Below, in pieces: positions 36,878 to 46,555 of a DNA stretch of 64,000 bases. Source of the stretch: G025836975 sp048751585. Its GTDB lineage: Bacteria > Pseudomonadota > Gammaproteobacteria > Burkholderiales > Burkholderiaceae_B. Each line of letters begins with the position of its first letter. The first letter of the stretch is position 1. The translations under genes were made by a program, and so were the position numbers. A model generated the notes under the pieces. The model made no database searches. It was not told the origin of the DNA and saw only the letters and a list, made by a program, of their open reading frames with translations. The DNA lies in contig NZ_JAZHOB010000011.1 in assembly GCF_048751585.1 (NCBI RefSeq), forward strand, positions 105,393-169,392, in the 5' to 3' direction.

Positions 36878-37456
36878 ATGCGTCTCATCCTAGCCTCAAG
36901 CTCGCCCTATCGCAAGGAAATGCTTGAACGCCTGTGCGTTCCGTTCACCACGGTCGCCCCCGACGTCGATGAAAGCCCCATGCAGGGCGAAACGCCGGCG
37001 CAATTGGCCCTGCGCCTGTCCATGGCCAAAGCCCAAGCCGTCGTCCAGACCCATCCCGGAGCAATCGTCATCGGTTCGGACCAGGTCGCCACCGTGGATG
37101 GCGCCCCCATAGGCAAGCCGGGCTCCTTCGAGCGCGCCAAAGAGCAGCTTGTGCGGCTCAGCGGGCGGACGGTAGAATTTCACAGCGCCTTGTGCGTCAG
37201 CGACGGCCGCCGCTACCAGACCGACGATATCGTTACGTTTTGCCGGTTCCGCTCACTGACGGATGAGGAAATCACCCGCTATCTGCAACGCGAACAACCC
37301 TACGATACAGCAGGCAGCGCCAAGGCCGAAGGCCTGGGGATCGCCCTGATGGACAGCATGCGCTGCGACGACCCCACCGCCATTATCGGCCTGCCGCTCA
37401 TCGCCCTTTCCCGCATGCTGCGCTCATTCGGCATCAACCCCCTGGCGCAGCCATAG
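36878..37456 (+). CDS. Maf-like nucleotide pyrophosphatase, YceF type
   Basis: The 192-residue protein begins LILASSSPYRKEMLERL and has the catalytic acid in GSDQV (D68), typical of the Maf/HAM1 fold. The closest group is YceF, which hydrolyses 7-methyl-GTP and probably clears modified nucleotides. The ATG at 36878 is the family start; the frame runs on upstream without matching sequence. The DUF177-rpmF genes lie divergently, as with yceF-yceD in E. coli. Confidence 0.92.
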   Translation: MRLILASSSPYRKEMLERLCVPFTTVAPDVDESPMQGETPAQLALRLSMAKAQAVVQTHPGAIVIGSDQVATVDGAPIGKPGSFERAKEQLVRLSGRTVEFHSALCVSDGRRYQTDDIVTFCRFRSLTDEEITRYLQREQPYDTAGSAKAEGLGIALMDSMRCDDPTAIIGLPLIALSRMLRSFGINPLAQP

Positions 37457-37530
37457 CCGGCGCGCATCGATACACACCCGGGCGGCATAGCACCCTACGG
37501 CGCCCCGCAAGGAAAAAACCTGGAGAATTT

Positions 37531-38250
37531 GTGAAACCAGCAGGAACATTGCATTTGATACCCGTGGGCATGGGCCCGGGCGCCCCGGCCGCATGGCTGC
37601 CGCAGACCGTCCAGGAACTGGCCGGGCGCCTGACCACGTATATCGCCGAGAATGCCAAGACGGCCAGGGCCTTCCTGAAGCTGGTGGGTACTGTGGGGCC
37701 GCTACAGGACATAACCATTCACACATTGGACAGCAAGGTGGACGCCCAGCAAATGAAGGCATGGCTCAAGCCCCTGCTGGAAGGCGGCGAGATCGGCCTG
37801 GTTTCCGAAGCGGGCTGTCCGGCCGTGGCCGATCCCGGCGCACGAGTCGTGGCTCAGGCCCACGCCATGGGCATACGCGTCGCGCCCTGGGTGGGTCCTT
37901 CATCCATCCTGCTCAGCCTGATGGCCAGCGGCCTGGATGGTCAACGCTTTGCGTTCCATGGCTATGCGCCTGTGGATCCGTCCGAGCGCGCCAAGCAATT
38001 GAAGGCCTGGGAAAGCGCTTCACGCAAGCAGGAACAGACCCAAATCCTCATCGAGACCCCCTACCGCAACGACGCCATGTTCGAGACACTGAAGCAGGCC
38101 CTTAACGACACCACCCGGCTTTGCGTGGCCCGTTCGCTGACGACCGGCGACGAATGGATACGCACGCGCAGCATCGCTCAATGGAAGACGGCAGCGCCGC
38201 CCGACCTGGCACGCAAACCCACCATATTCCTGTTCATGGCGGGACGCTAG
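37531..38250 (+). CDS. Tetrapyrrole methylase family SAM methyltransferase, RsmI-related
   Basis: The 239-residue protein has the RsmI-like pattern LHLIPVGMGPG at the N terminus, then LVSEAGCPAVADPG and VGPSSILLSLMASGL. RsmI itself methylates C1402 of 16S rRNA; this shorter paralogue, common in betaproteobacteria, has no proven substrate. A GTG start at 37531 has GGAG 6 bp before it. It follows maf by 74 bp and overlaps the amidase gene by one base. Confidence 0.86.
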   Translation: MKPAGTLHLIPVGMGPGAPAAWLPQTVQELAGRLTTYIAENAKTARAFLKLVGTVGPLQDITIHTLDSKVDAQQMKAWLKPLLEGGEIGLVSEAGCPAVADPGARVVAQAHAMGIRVAPWVGPSSILLSLMASGLDGQRFAFHGYAPVDPSERAKQLKAWESASRKQEQTQILIETPYRNDAMFETLKQALNDTTRLCVARSLTTGDEWIRTRSIAQWKTAAPPDLARKPTIFLFMAGR

Positions 38251-39026
38251 TGGTCGGCCGCTTTTTCGCCTGCCTGCTGCTGGCTACCCTGGCCGCCTGC
38301 TCGTCCACCCGGCAAGGCGGCCTGGATATCGACCGCAGCATACAGGCACAAAGTCAGAACAGCCGGGTGGATTTCATTGTGCTGCACTACACCTCGGCCA
38401 GTAACGATGCTTCATTGAGGATCCTGTCCGAGCGCAATGTCAGCAGCCATTACCTGATCACCAACGAGCCACGGCCCCGGGTTTATCAATTGGTCAATGA
38501 AAGCCGTCGCGCCTGGCACGCAGGGGTCAGCCAGTGGTATGGGCGCAGCGACCTGAACAGCGGCTCCATCGGCATCGAGATTGTCAATCAGGGCAGACAG
38601 GGCGATGAATGGGATCCATACAACCCTGCGCAGATAAGAACTCTGGCCTTGTTGCTGAAAGACATCGTCGCCCGTCACCAGATCAAGGCGCTCAATATCG
38701 TTGGCCACAGCGACATCGCGCCGCAACGCAAGCTAGACCCCGGTCCGCTCTTCCCATGGCGGGAACTGGCCCGGCAGGGCCTGGGACGCTGGTATGACGA
38801 AAACCTGATGCGTGTTTATCGTGAGGAGTTCCTGCGGCAAGGCATGCCGGACATCGCCTGGGTGCAGAAAGAATTACGTCGCACGGGCTACGACGCCCCA
38901 TTTGGCGGCACACTGGACAAGGCTACCCGCAACGTGATTGCCGCATTCCAGATGCACTATCGTCCTGCGCTCTTTGATGGCAACCCGGACGCCGAAACGC
39001 TGGCCATATTGAAAGCACTGCCCTGA
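38250..39026 (+). CDS. AmiD-like N-acetylmuramoyl-L-alanine amidase lipoprotein
   Basis: The 258-residue protein has a lipoprotein signal ending in LAAC (C17), an Amidase_2 domain and a C-terminal peptidoglycan-binding domain (about residues 200-255). Zinc ligands are H46 (LHYTSA), H153 (GHSDIAP) and D163 (KLDPG), with E110 and K161 as likely catalytic residues, matching E. coli AmiD. It recycles muropeptides or anhydro-muramyl peptides at the outer membrane. The GTG start at 38250 overlaps the upstream stop (TAGTG); the longer frame lies inside the methyltransferase gene. Confidence 0.9.
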   Translation: MVGRFFACLLLATLAACSSTRQGGLDIDRSIQAQSQNSRVDFIVLHYTSASNDASLRILSERNVSSHYLITNEPRPRVYQLVNESRRAWHAGVSQWYGRSDLNSGSIGIEIVNQGRQGDEWDPYNPAQIRTLALLLKDIVARHQIKALNIVGHSDIAPQRKLDPGPLFPWRELARQGLGRWYDENLMRVYREEFLRQGMPDIAWVQKELRRTGYDAPFGGTLDKATRNVIAAFQMHYRPALFDGNPDAETLAILKALP

Positions 39027-39115
39027 TGGCATAAAGGTCGCCGACCGGGGCGGCCTGCATCAGCATTTGCGGACGCCGGCTTCATCCCGATGCAGCGCCC
39101 GACGGGCCAAAGACC

Positions 39116-39730
39116 TCAGGCACGGCTTCGCCTGACATAGAAGAACACACGGACCAGAAGCAGCGCCGCCAGCATTGCGCCATAGACATAGGGCTCGAAG
39201 AAATCGTTCTTGCCGGCCCGAACCAGCCAGAAATGCCACACCGACAGGACCGCGATTGCATAGACGCTGCGGTGCAGTTGCTGCCAGTGACGGCCCATGC
39301 GATGAATCCAGCCGCGCGTCGACGTAACGGCCAGCGCCAGCATGGGCAGAAAGGCAACCATGCCCACCGTGATGAAGGTGCGCTGCACAACGTCGCTCCA
39401 CATTGAAGACAGCGACCAGCCCCTTTCCCAAAAAGCCCAGCCCAACAGGTGCAGGCAAGTATAGAAAAATGCGAACAGCCCCAGCATTCGGCGCACACGG
39501 ACCAGCGCGGGTTGGTTGATGATTCGGCGCAACGGGGTGACCGACAGAGTAAGCCCCAGCGCCACCAGCGCCCAGATGCCGGACGATCGGATCAGAAACT
39601 CGGGTGGATTCGCCCCCAGGCCGTCGTTGAACCCCAGCCATGTCCATCGGGCGAACGGGTACAGACACAACATGAAGACCAGCGGCTTGAATTTGCCGAC
39701 CTGCCGCGCCGTCCAGTTGGGCTTGGACAC
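39116..39730 (-). CDS. msrQ: MsrQ, heme-containing membrane partner of MsrP
   Basis: The 204-residue inner-membrane protein has about six hydrophobic segments and belongs to the ferric reductase-like group, binding heme b and passing electrons from the quinone pool or flavin reductase to MsrP. Histidines suited to heme binding lie in the membrane segments around LHLLGWAFW and SVWHFWLVR. The GTG at 39730 overlaps the msrP stop (TAGTG), giving the usual MsrQ length. Confidence 0.91.
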   Translation of the reverse strand: MSKPNWTARQVGKFKPLVFMLCLYPFARWTWLGFNDGLGANPPEFLIRSSGIWALVALGLTLSVTPLRRIINQPALVRVRRMLGLFAFFYTCLHLLGWAFWERGWSLSSMWSDVVQRTFITVGMVAFLPMLALAVTSTRGWIHRMGRHWQQLHRSVYAIAVLSVWHFWLVRAGKNDFFEPYVYGAMLAALLLVRVFFYVRRSRA

Positions 39731-40695
39731 TAATAATTTTTCCGAAGATCCATGCCGGCATACATGGCGGCGACCTGTTCCCCGTAGCCATTGAAGGCAA
39801 GGGTATCCACGCGCGGTGCGAAGAACCCGTCGCCGATGCGGCGTTCGGTTGCCTGGCTCCAGCGGGGATGCGGCACATCGGGGTTGACGTTGGCATAGAA
39901 GCCGTATTCGTTGGGTGCGATCTTTACCCAACTGGTTACGGGCATTTTTTCCACCAGCCGGATCTTGACGATGGATTTTCCCGATTTGAAGCCGTATTTC
40001 CACGGAATGGCCACCCGCATGGGTGCGCCGTTCTGATTGGGCAGCATTTTCCCGTACACGCCGAAGACCAGCATGGTCAAGGGATGCATGGCCTCGTCGA
40101 TGCGAAGGCCCTCGGTGTAGGGCCAGTCTATGATGCGATCGTTCAACCCAGGCATATTGCCCGGCTGCACCGCCGTGATGAATTCCACGTACTTGGCCTT
40201 GCTGGTGGGCTCCACCTTCCGCAGCAACGTCGATAGGGAATAGCCGTTCCAGGGGATGACCATGGACCAGGCTTCGACGCAGCGCAAGCGGTAGACGCGT
40301 TCTTCGATGGCGGCCAGCTTGAGCAGATCGTCGATGTCGAAGGTGCGAGGTTTGGCGACTTCGCCCTCGATGGTAATGGTCCAGGGGCGGGTCTGCAGCT
40401 TGTCGGCGTATTCGTAAGGGTCGGTCTTGCCCGTGCCGAACTCGTAGAAATTATTGTAGGAACTGACGTCTTTTTCAGACGTTTGCTTATTGCTGAGCCA
40501 GTATTCGGGATTCGGCGTGGCGGGAAGCTTCTGCTCCGCCCCAGCCGCGCGGGCCGAGTCCATGCCAAGCAATCCACCACTGCCCAGTGCCAGGGCGCCC
40601 AGGCCGGCCTGTTGCAGCCAGTGGCGCCGGGATAGCCAGACAGATTCGGGGGTGATTTCGGAAGCAGCGATCGGCGGTATTGCGTTCTTGGGCAT
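39730..40695 (-). CDS. msrP: Periplasmic methionine sulfoxide reductase, molybdopterin subunit
   Basis: The 321-residue protein has a Tat signal (SRRHWLQQA, residues 22-30) and a molybdopterin domain of the sulfite oxidase family. The Mo-binding cysteine is C139 in YRLRCVEAWS. MsrP repairs oxidised methionines in periplasmic proteins and is secreted folded. It is co-transcribed with msrQ, which overlaps it by one base. Confidence 0.95.
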   Translation of the reverse strand: MPKNAIPPIAASEITPESVWLSRRHWLQQAGLGALALGSGGLLGMDSARAAGAEQKLPATPNPEYWLSNKQTSEKDVSSYNNFYEFGTGKTDPYEYADKLQTRPWTITIEGEVAKPRTFDIDDLLKLAAIEERVYRLRCVEAWSMVIPWNGYSLSTLLRKVEPTSKAKYVEFITAVQPGNMPGLNDRIIDWPYTEGLRIDEAMHPLTMLVFGVYGKMLPNQNGAPMRVAIPWKYGFKSGKSIVKIRLVEKMPVTSWVKIAPNEYGFYANVNPDVPHPRWSQATERRIGDGFFAPRVDTLAFNGYGEQVAAMYAGMDLRKNY

Positions 40696-40843
40696 GGCGG
40701 TTCGTTTCTGGAAGCGTGTCTGGATATGACGCAGCCAGGCGTCAAAAAGTTCCGGCTGAATCTTTATACTTCTTTTTCCCCCGAAACAACGGGCCTGGCG
40801 GCAACCCCCGACCTTCGATCCCGCCTTCTGGCTGGTCTGTGAC

Positions 40844-41497
40844 CTATACGCGATCCAGCACCCAGCTTCGCATCTCGTCCACGCTGGACACCATGACGGT
40901 GGGCTCGGCCTGAAGCAAGGTTGCCATATCGTGTGCGCCGTAGGTGACGGCCATGCTGTCGACGCCCGCAGCGGTAGCCATTTGTATATCGTGCGAGGTG
41001 TCTCCCACCATCAGCACCTGATCAGGTTGCAGGCTGAGTTCGTCCATGATTTCAAGCAACATGGCGGGATGGGGCTTGCTGAAGGACTCGTCGGCGCAAC
41101 GCGTGACTTGAAAATGCCCGTGCAATTGCTTCGCGGCGAGCACCCTGTCCAGGCCAACCCGGCTTTTGCCGGTGGCCACGCCCAAGGCGACTTGACGCGA
41201 TTCAAGGGTGGCGAACAGGTCGGTGATGCCCTCGAACAGCTTGATGTCCGGGTCACGGCTAAGGAAGCGAACGCGATAGCAATCGATGAAATCGGGCATC
41301 TGCTCGGCCGTCAGCGTAGGCACGCAGCGATACAGTGCGCTTTCCAGAGACAGGCCTATGACCCAGGCCGCTTCCCGTGCCGGCGGCACGGGCAGGCCGA
41401 GATCGGCGCAGGCGCCCTGTATGGCTTCCACAATGGAATGCGTCGAATCCATGACAGTGCCGTCCCAATCGAAGACCACGGCCGAGTAGCGTTTCAC
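40844..41497 (-). CDS. HAD-superfamily phosphatase, phosphoglycolate phosphatase-like
   Basis: The 217-residue protein has the HAD motif VFDWDGTVMDST (D10 nucleophile, D12 acid), GVATGKSR as motif II, a lysine in SKPHPAM and MVGDTSHDI as motif IV. A helical cap lies between residues 20 and 85. It resembles Gph and PpaX-type phosphatases but the substrate is not certain. The GTG start overlaps the rluC stop (GTGA), so it is co-translated with rluC, an arrangement common in Burkholderiales. Confidence 0.88.
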   Translation of the reverse strand: MKRYSAVVFDWDGTVMDSTHSIVEAIQGACADLGLPVPPAREAAWVIGLSLESALYRCVPTLTAEQMPDFIDCYRVRFLSRDPDIKLFEGITDLFATLESRQVALGVATGKSRVGLDRVLAAKQLHGHFQVTRCADESFSKPHPAMLLEIMDELSLQPDQVLMVGDTSHDIQMATAAGVDSMAVTYGAHDMATLLQAEPTVMVSSVDEMRSWVLDRV

Positions 41498-42462
41498 GAA
41501 TTTTGCTCCAGATAATCAATAATATTCAGGCAGGCGGGGGGAAGCTCCGCCGTCAGGACCAGTAATTCCCCGGTCAGGGGATGGGGTATTTCCAGGCGGC
41601 AGGCATGCAGGAACATGCGATTGAAGCCCAGGCGGGCAAAATGCGCCCGGACTTCATCCGGACCGTATTTTTCGTCGCCCACAATGGGGTAGCCGGCCGA
41701 CGCCAGATGCACACGTATCTGATGTGTACGGCCGGTGCGCAGCTCGGCACCCAGCAAGCTGTAGCGCCCATAGCGCTGTTGCAGGGTAATGATGGTGTGG
41801 GCCGCCTTGCCGGTTGCATCGACCTTTACGCGCCGCTCGCCCGACGCGGTCAGCCATTTCAGCAAAGGCTGGCGCAAATGCTGCTTGTCGTTGACCCAAT
41901 CGCCCACTACCAGTGCCTGATAATGTTTGCGCCCCGCGCCTTCGCGCATCATGTCGTGCAGGCCCAGCAAGGCCTTGCGCTTCTTGGCAATAATAAGCAG
42001 CCCCGACGTTTCGCGGTCCAGGCGATGTGCCAATTCCAGAAAGGGTGCGTCCGGATGGGCGGCGCGCAATTGCTCGATGACGCCGAAAGACACTCCGCTG
42101 CCACCGTGAACGGCCAAACCGGCGGGCTTGTTCACAACGACCAATGCATCGTCCTCGAAGACGATGGGGAATACGGCGGGCGGCGCCTTGCGGGTTTCGT
42201 CGGGCCGCGGCAAGCGCAAGGGCGGAACCCTTAATGTGTCGCCCTGCTCAAGACGGTAGTCGGCGGCGATGCGCCCTTTATTGACTCGCACTTCGCCATT
42301 GCGTATGGCCTTGTACAGATGGCTTTTGGGCACGCCTTTGCACAGGCGAAGCAGGAAATTGTCGATGCGCTGGCCCGCTTGCTCGGCGCCGATTTCAACA
42401 AAACGAACACTGGGAGCAGGGGGCTGGTCAATAACTGTTTTGCGCATAGGGAAAAGCGGCAT
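41494..42462 (-). CDS. rluC: Ribosomal large subunit pseudouridine synthase C
   Basis: The 322-residue enzyme has an N-terminal S4 domain (about 30-90) and a RluA-type catalytic domain with the aspartate D149 in HRLDRETSG. RluC makes pseudouridines 955, 2504 and 2580 in 23S rRNA. It is divergent from rne, as in E. coli. The start may be the ATG at 42462 or an in-frame ATG at 42447. Confidence 0.93.
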   Translation of the reverse strand: MPLFPMRKTVIDQPPAPSVRFVEIGAEQAGQRIDNFLLRLCKGVPKSHLYKAIRNGEVRVNKGRIAADYRLEQGDTLRVPPLRLPRPDETRKAPPAVFPIVFEDDALVVVNKPAGLAVHGGSGVSFGVIEQLRAAHPDAPFLELAHRLDRETSGLLIIAKKRKALLGLHDMMREGAGRKHYQALVVGDWVNDKQHLRQPLLKWLTASGERRVKVDATGKAAHTIITLQQRYGRYSLLGAELRTGRTHQIRVHLASAGYPIVGDEKYGPDEVRAHFARLGFNRMFLHACRLEIPHPLTGELLVLTAELPPACLNIIDYLEQNS

Positions 42463-42467
42463 ATAAT
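42440..42467 (+). promoter_or_regulatory. Probable rne promoter
   Basis: TTGCGC (42440-42445) and TATAAT (42462-42467) are spaced by 16 bp. The predicted start at about 42474 lies just before a long inverted repeat and leaves a leader of about 470 nt before rne. The -10 box overlaps the rluC start codon. Confidence 0.45.
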
Positions 42468-42942
42468 CGCGTCAGCCTATAGAAGCTGAAAAACCGCCGA
42501 ACGTAGAGATGCAAGGGTGCGTCTCCGTTGGACGAATAAAGGCCATATTGTACTGCCTGGGTTTCAGCTTCTGGGTCATTAGGTCGCCGGGGCAAGCCCG
42601 ATCTGGAAAATAGTGGTGTGGCGAATAGCCCGCTATCTACATATCGACTGCCAACCGCGTGCGACGCTGAATCTTTTGCAAGTTTGTCTTCGATTAATGC
42701 ACCAGCCGCTAACTCAATAATGCGTCTGCCGTTCCCAGCAATTTTTTGTCAACCACTATAGTGAACCTGACCTCCCTGCTGACTGAACTGCGTTCCTACA
42801 GGTTCGCCGTGCCTTCCCGACACAAGGTGGGCACTGCCTGACGCCGTCAGCCACGCCCCCCATGCAGATTTAGCGCCTCACACCGAATGACCCGCGGTCG
42901 TGCGCCGATAAACGGTGCGCCATGACTACGGAGAAACACCTC
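42463..42942 (+). promoter_or_regulatory. Long structured rne leader region
   Basis: No gene is seen in these 480 bp. At the promoter-proximal end an 11-bp inverted repeat (42481-42491 with 42562-42572) encloses a smaller stem near GAGATGC/GCGTCTC. In E. coli and other bacteria RNase E cleaves its own long leader to autoregulate; this leader may do the same. The fold itself is my reading and has not been computed. Confidence 0.5.
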
Positions 42943-45912
42943 ATGAAACGGATGTTGTTCAATGCAACGCATCAAGAAGAACTACGCGTTGCCATTGTCG
43001 ACGGTCAAAAACTCATTGACCTCGACATTGAAACTGCCGGCCGCGAACAGCGCAAAGGCAATATCTACAAAGGCGTAATCACCCGCATCGAACCAGGCCT
43101 GGAAGCATGCTTCGTCAGCTATGGCGAAGACCGCCACGGCTTCCTGCCTTTCAAGGAAGTCGCCCGGACCTACTTCAAGGAAGGCGTTGATGTGCGCACT
43201 GCGCGCATCCAGGACGCATTAGTCGAAGGTCAGGAACTGATCATCCAGGTCGAGAAGGAAGAGCGCGGCAACAAGGGCGCGGCCCTTACCACCTTCATCT
43301 CGCTCGCCGGCCGCTACCTGGTGCTGATGCCCAACAATCCCAGAGGCGGTGGCGTTTCGCGCCGGGTCGAAGGCGAAGACCGCCAGGAACTGCGCGAAAC
43401 CATGGACCAGCTGGATGTCCCGGCAGGCATGAGCATCATCGCACGCACGGCCGGCATCGGCCGCAGCGTAGAAGAACTGCAATGGGACCTGTCCTACCTT
43501 CTGCAGCTCTGGACTGCCATCGATGGCGCCGCACGCGAGAACGCGGCGCCCATCCTGATCTACCTGGAATCCAGCCTGGTCATACGCGCCATACGCGACT
43601 ACTACTCCCCGGAAATCGGTGAAATCCTCATCGATACCGACGACATCTACGAGCAGGCCACCGCTTTCATGAGCGTGGTCATGCCCGACAGTGTCCAGCG
43701 CGTAAAGATGTACCGCGACGACATTCCTCTGTTTTCACGCTTCCAGATCGAACACCAGATCGAAACGGCCTACTCGCGCACCGTGCAACTGCCCTCGGGC
43801 GGCTCGGTCGTCATCGACCATACCGAAGCGCTGGTCGCAATCGATGTGAACTCCGCGCGCTCGACGCGCGGTTCCGACATCGAAGAAACCGCCATGCGCA
43901 CCAATCTGGAAGCCGCCGACGAAGTGGCCCGCCAGTTGCGCTTGCGCGACCTGGGTGGCCTGATCGTCATCGACTTCATCGATATGGAAGAAGGCAAGAA
44001 TCAGCGCGCGGTGGAACAACGCCTGCGCGATGCCCTGCATTTCGACCGCGCCCGTGTACAAATGGGCAAGATCTCACGCTTCGGCCTTATGGAGCTGTCG
44101 CGCCAGCGCCTGCGCCCTGCCCTGAACGAAGGCTCGCACATTACCTGCCCGCGCTGCAATGGCACAGGCGTGGTGCGCGATGCCGAATCCAGCGCGCTGC
44201 ATGTCCTGCGTCTGCTGCAGGAAGAAGCCATGAAAGAAGGCACCGCCTCGCTGCACGCTCAAGTGCCGGTCGATGTGGCCACCTTCCTGCTCAATGAAAA
44301 GCGCGCCGACATCACCAAGATCGAATCGCGCCTGAAGGTCAACCTGATCCTTATCCCCAACAAGAATCTGGAAACGCCGCATCACCATATCGAGCGCCTG
44401 CGCCACGACGATCCGCGCCTGGAAGAAATCAAGACCAGCTTCGAACTCGTCACCCAGCCCGAGGCGCCGGTAACCTGGTCGCCCAACAAGGCGCAGGAAG
44501 CCAAGACGCGTCCGGAAGCCCTGGTCAAAGGCATCACGCCCTCGCAGCCGGCCCCGATGTCGGCGCCGGCGCCTGCCGCGCGCAGCGCCAAGGCCAAGGA
44601 AAGCACCGGACTGTTCAAGAAGCTGATCAATTGGCTGACCGGCGCAGGCACGGCCGCGAAAACCGCCGAGCCCGCCGCGGAAACCGCCGGCAAGTCCTCG
44701 CAAGGCCACCGCGGCAAGAGTGGCGGACGCCACAATGACCGCAGGGAACGCGGGCACGGCGACCGCAATCGCCATCGCCGCGGCGACCGGCGCCATGAAT
44801 CGGCTGAAGGCCGCTCCGAAGACGCCCAGTCCTTGGCAGCACCCAAGCCGCGCCGCCAGGCGGCCGCTCAGGATGCCGGCGCTCAAACCGGCAGCCCTTC
44901 GCGCTCGACGGCTGTAACAGCGGTTAGCGGCTCGGCCCAAACCGCCGAGAACGGCGAAAGCGGCAGCAACGGCCGCGGCGGCCGCAATCGCCGCGGACGC
45001 GGACGCAACCGCCGCGATGAAACCCAGGCCGAGAACGTCGAGCTGGACAGCAACACCGTACAGGCGGCAACCGCCGTCGCCGCTGCTGAAACCGCGCAAG
45101 CGCTTGCCGAGCAAGTCTTGCCCGAGAACGCTGTGGCCGATACCGAACTGACCAGCGAAACCACGGCGGAAGGCGATCAACTCGATCCCGAACGCAAGCG
45201 CCGCCGCCGTCGCAGCCGTCGCGGCCGTCGCAGCTCTGAAGGCGGTAGCGATAGCGCCAACGCTTCGGCCGGCGACAACGACAGCGACGACAACGAAGAA
45301 GGCCAGGCTTTCGTATCGCACGAAACGCCCGCTTTCAATCCGCAAGTCCTGCCCGCCATCGCCACGGTCCAGGGCGACCTGGAAGCCGCCGCTCCCGCTA
45401 CTCAGGCTCCGGAGCAGGTGTCCGCAGCTTCAACGCCCTCGGTGCAGCTTGCCGATGCGCAGGTCGCGCCGCAGGAAAGCAGCGAACCCGTTCAGGCGCC
45501 CGCAAGCGCTGATCAGGAAGCTGCCGCCCTTGCACCCGCAACGCCCGTCCAGCAAGAGCCGGCCCTGGTGGAAGAAGTCGCCGCCGTCCCGGAGCAAACT
45601 GCAGCCGAACAGCCCGCCATTCAAACACCCGCCGTCCCGACAGCACCTGTCGTGCAGCCTTCGCAACCGGCGGAAACCGCGCCGGCAGGCGATGATGCGG
45701 CCCTGCTGGCCAATGGCGCCGCTCAGGGCGACTCTGGCGCCAGCACCCCGGCAGCGCCCTTGCGGGACATGCTGGCCTCTGCCGGCATGGAACTGATCGA
45801 AACCCGGCATGCCGCTCCTGAAGCCAGCACTGCTCCGGTGCGTCTTGGACGCGCCCGCAAGCCTGCGACAACAGCAGCCAGCGAGCCGCTGCAACAGGTG
45901 GAAACCCAGTAG
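42943..45912 (+). CDS. rne: Ribonuclease E
   Basis: The 989-residue endonuclease begins with the standard MKRMLFNATHQEELRVAIVDGQ segment, holding an S1 domain (about 35-120). The catalytic DNase I-like region has VAIDVNSARSTRGSD, and the zinc-link cysteines are in CPRCNGTG (about residues 402-405). The C-terminal half (from about residue 530) is disordered: Ala/Pro/Gln-rich with arginine-rich patches RKRRRRRSRRGRR and GRGGRNRRGRGRNRR that probably bind RNA and the membrane or degradosome partners. The ATG at 42943 has GGAGA before it; an earlier ATG seven codons upstream lacks family sequence. Confidence 0.96.
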   Translation: MKRMLFNATHQEELRVAIVDGQKLIDLDIETAGREQRKGNIYKGVITRIEPGLEACFVSYGEDRHGFLPFKEVARTYFKEGVDVRTARIQDALVEGQELIIQVEKEERGNKGAALTTFISLAGRYLVLMPNNPRGGGVSRRVEGEDRQELRETMDQLDVPAGMSIIARTAGIGRSVEELQWDLSYLLQLWTAIDGAARENAAPILIYLESSLVIRAIRDYYSPEIGEILIDTDDIYEQATAFMSVVMPDSVQRVKMYRDDIPLFSRFQIEHQIETAYSRTVQLPSGGSVVIDHTEALVAIDVNSARSTRGSDIEETAMRTNLEAADEVARQLRLRDLGGLIVIDFIDMEEGKNQRAVEQRLRDALHFDRARVQMGKISRFGLMELSRQRLRPALNEGSHITCPRCNGTGVVRDAESSALHVLRLLQEEAMKEGTASLHAQVPVDVATFLLNEKRADITKIESRLKVNLILIPNKNLETPHHHIERLRHDDPRLEEIKTSFELVTQPEAPVTWSPNKAQEAKTRPEALVKGITPSQPAPMSAPAPAARSAKAKESTGLFKKLINWLTGAGTAAKTAEPAAETAGKSSQGHRGKSGGRHNDRRERGHGDRNRHRRGDRRHESAEGRSEDAQSLAAPKPRRQAAAQDAGAQTGSPSRSTAVTAVSGSAQTAENGESGSNGRGGRNRRGRGRNRRDETQAENVELDSNTVQAATAVAAAETAQALAEQVLPENAVADTELTSETTAEGDQLDPERKRRRRRSRRGRRSSEGGSDSANASAGDNDSDDNEEGQAFVSHETPAFNPQVLPAIATVQGDLEAAAPATQAPEQVSAASTPSVQLADAQVAPQESSEPVQAPASADQEAAALAPATPVQQEPALVEEVAAVPEQTAAEQPAIQTPAVPTAPVVQPSQPAETAPAGDDAALLANGAAQGDSGASTPAAPLRDMLASAGMELIETRHAAPEASTAPVRLGRARKPATTAASEPLQQVETQ

Positions 45913-45956
45913 CACGCCATAGAGTCCTGCTACGCAAACCGTAGCATCGGCCCTTG

Positions 45957-45990
45957 AAGGCCTTGCCGCATAGCGCGGCAAGGCCTTTTT
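45957..45990 (+). terminator. rne terminator
   Basis: A perfect 13-bp stem (45957-45969 with 45975-45987, loop of 5) ends in a T-tract. It lies 44 bp after the rne stop. Confidence 0.9.
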
Positions 45991-46189
45991 CTTTGTCTGC
46001 GCGGACCAGGGCCGTGCCTGTATCGCTATAGGCCATTTCCGCTATTAGTGCAGCAACTGCAAGCCCGCCAGTGTTACCAAGCCTCGTACAAGCCGATCTT
46101 GTGAACGTATCCATGCATTACTAGACTTGACCGAGGACCAACGGAAAATCTCAGTTGCTGTTGGAAATCCCAGAAATGGTATATTAAGC

Positions 46190-46555
46190 ATGTCCTCATC
46201 ATCAGAAAGGCCGCTTATCTGGCTCGGCAGCAGCAAGAAAAACCTCTTGGCCATGCCAATTTCCGTGCGCAAATTTTTCGGCCACGCGCTTGATACGGCA
46301 CAGCGCGGCGAGCAGCATCCGTCGGCAAAGGTATTGAAAGGATTTGGAAGTGCCAGCTTGCTGGAAGTCGTGGAAGATGAAGCGGGCAGCTCCTATAGAG
46401 CGGTCTATACCGTACGCTTTACCGAGGCGATATTTGTTTTACATGCCTTTCAAAAGAAAAGCAGACGCGGCATTGAAACACCGAAAACAGAGATGGCAAT
46501 CATACGGCAGCGCTTGAAACTCGCTGCCACTGTTGCCCGGGATATCAAGCAATGA
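46190..46555 (+). CDS. HigB/RelE-like toxin
   Basis: The 121-residue protein matches the phage-derived Gp49/HigB-like toxin group: a start near RPLIWLGSSKKNLLAMP, the central SSYRAVYTVRFTEAIFVLHAFQKKS, and a basic C terminus. Such toxins are ribosome-dependent or free mRNA interferases. The ATG at 46190 fits the family; the frame extends to a TTG at 46127 without matching sequence. It overlaps the antitoxin gene as ATGA, the toxin-first order of higBA. Confidence 0.88.
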   Translation: MSSSSERPLIWLGSSKKNLLAMPISVRKFFGHALDTAQRGEQHPSAKVLKGFGSASLLEVVEDEAGSSYRAVYTVRFTEAIFVLHAFQKKSRRGIETPKTEMAIIRQRLKLAATVARDIKQ

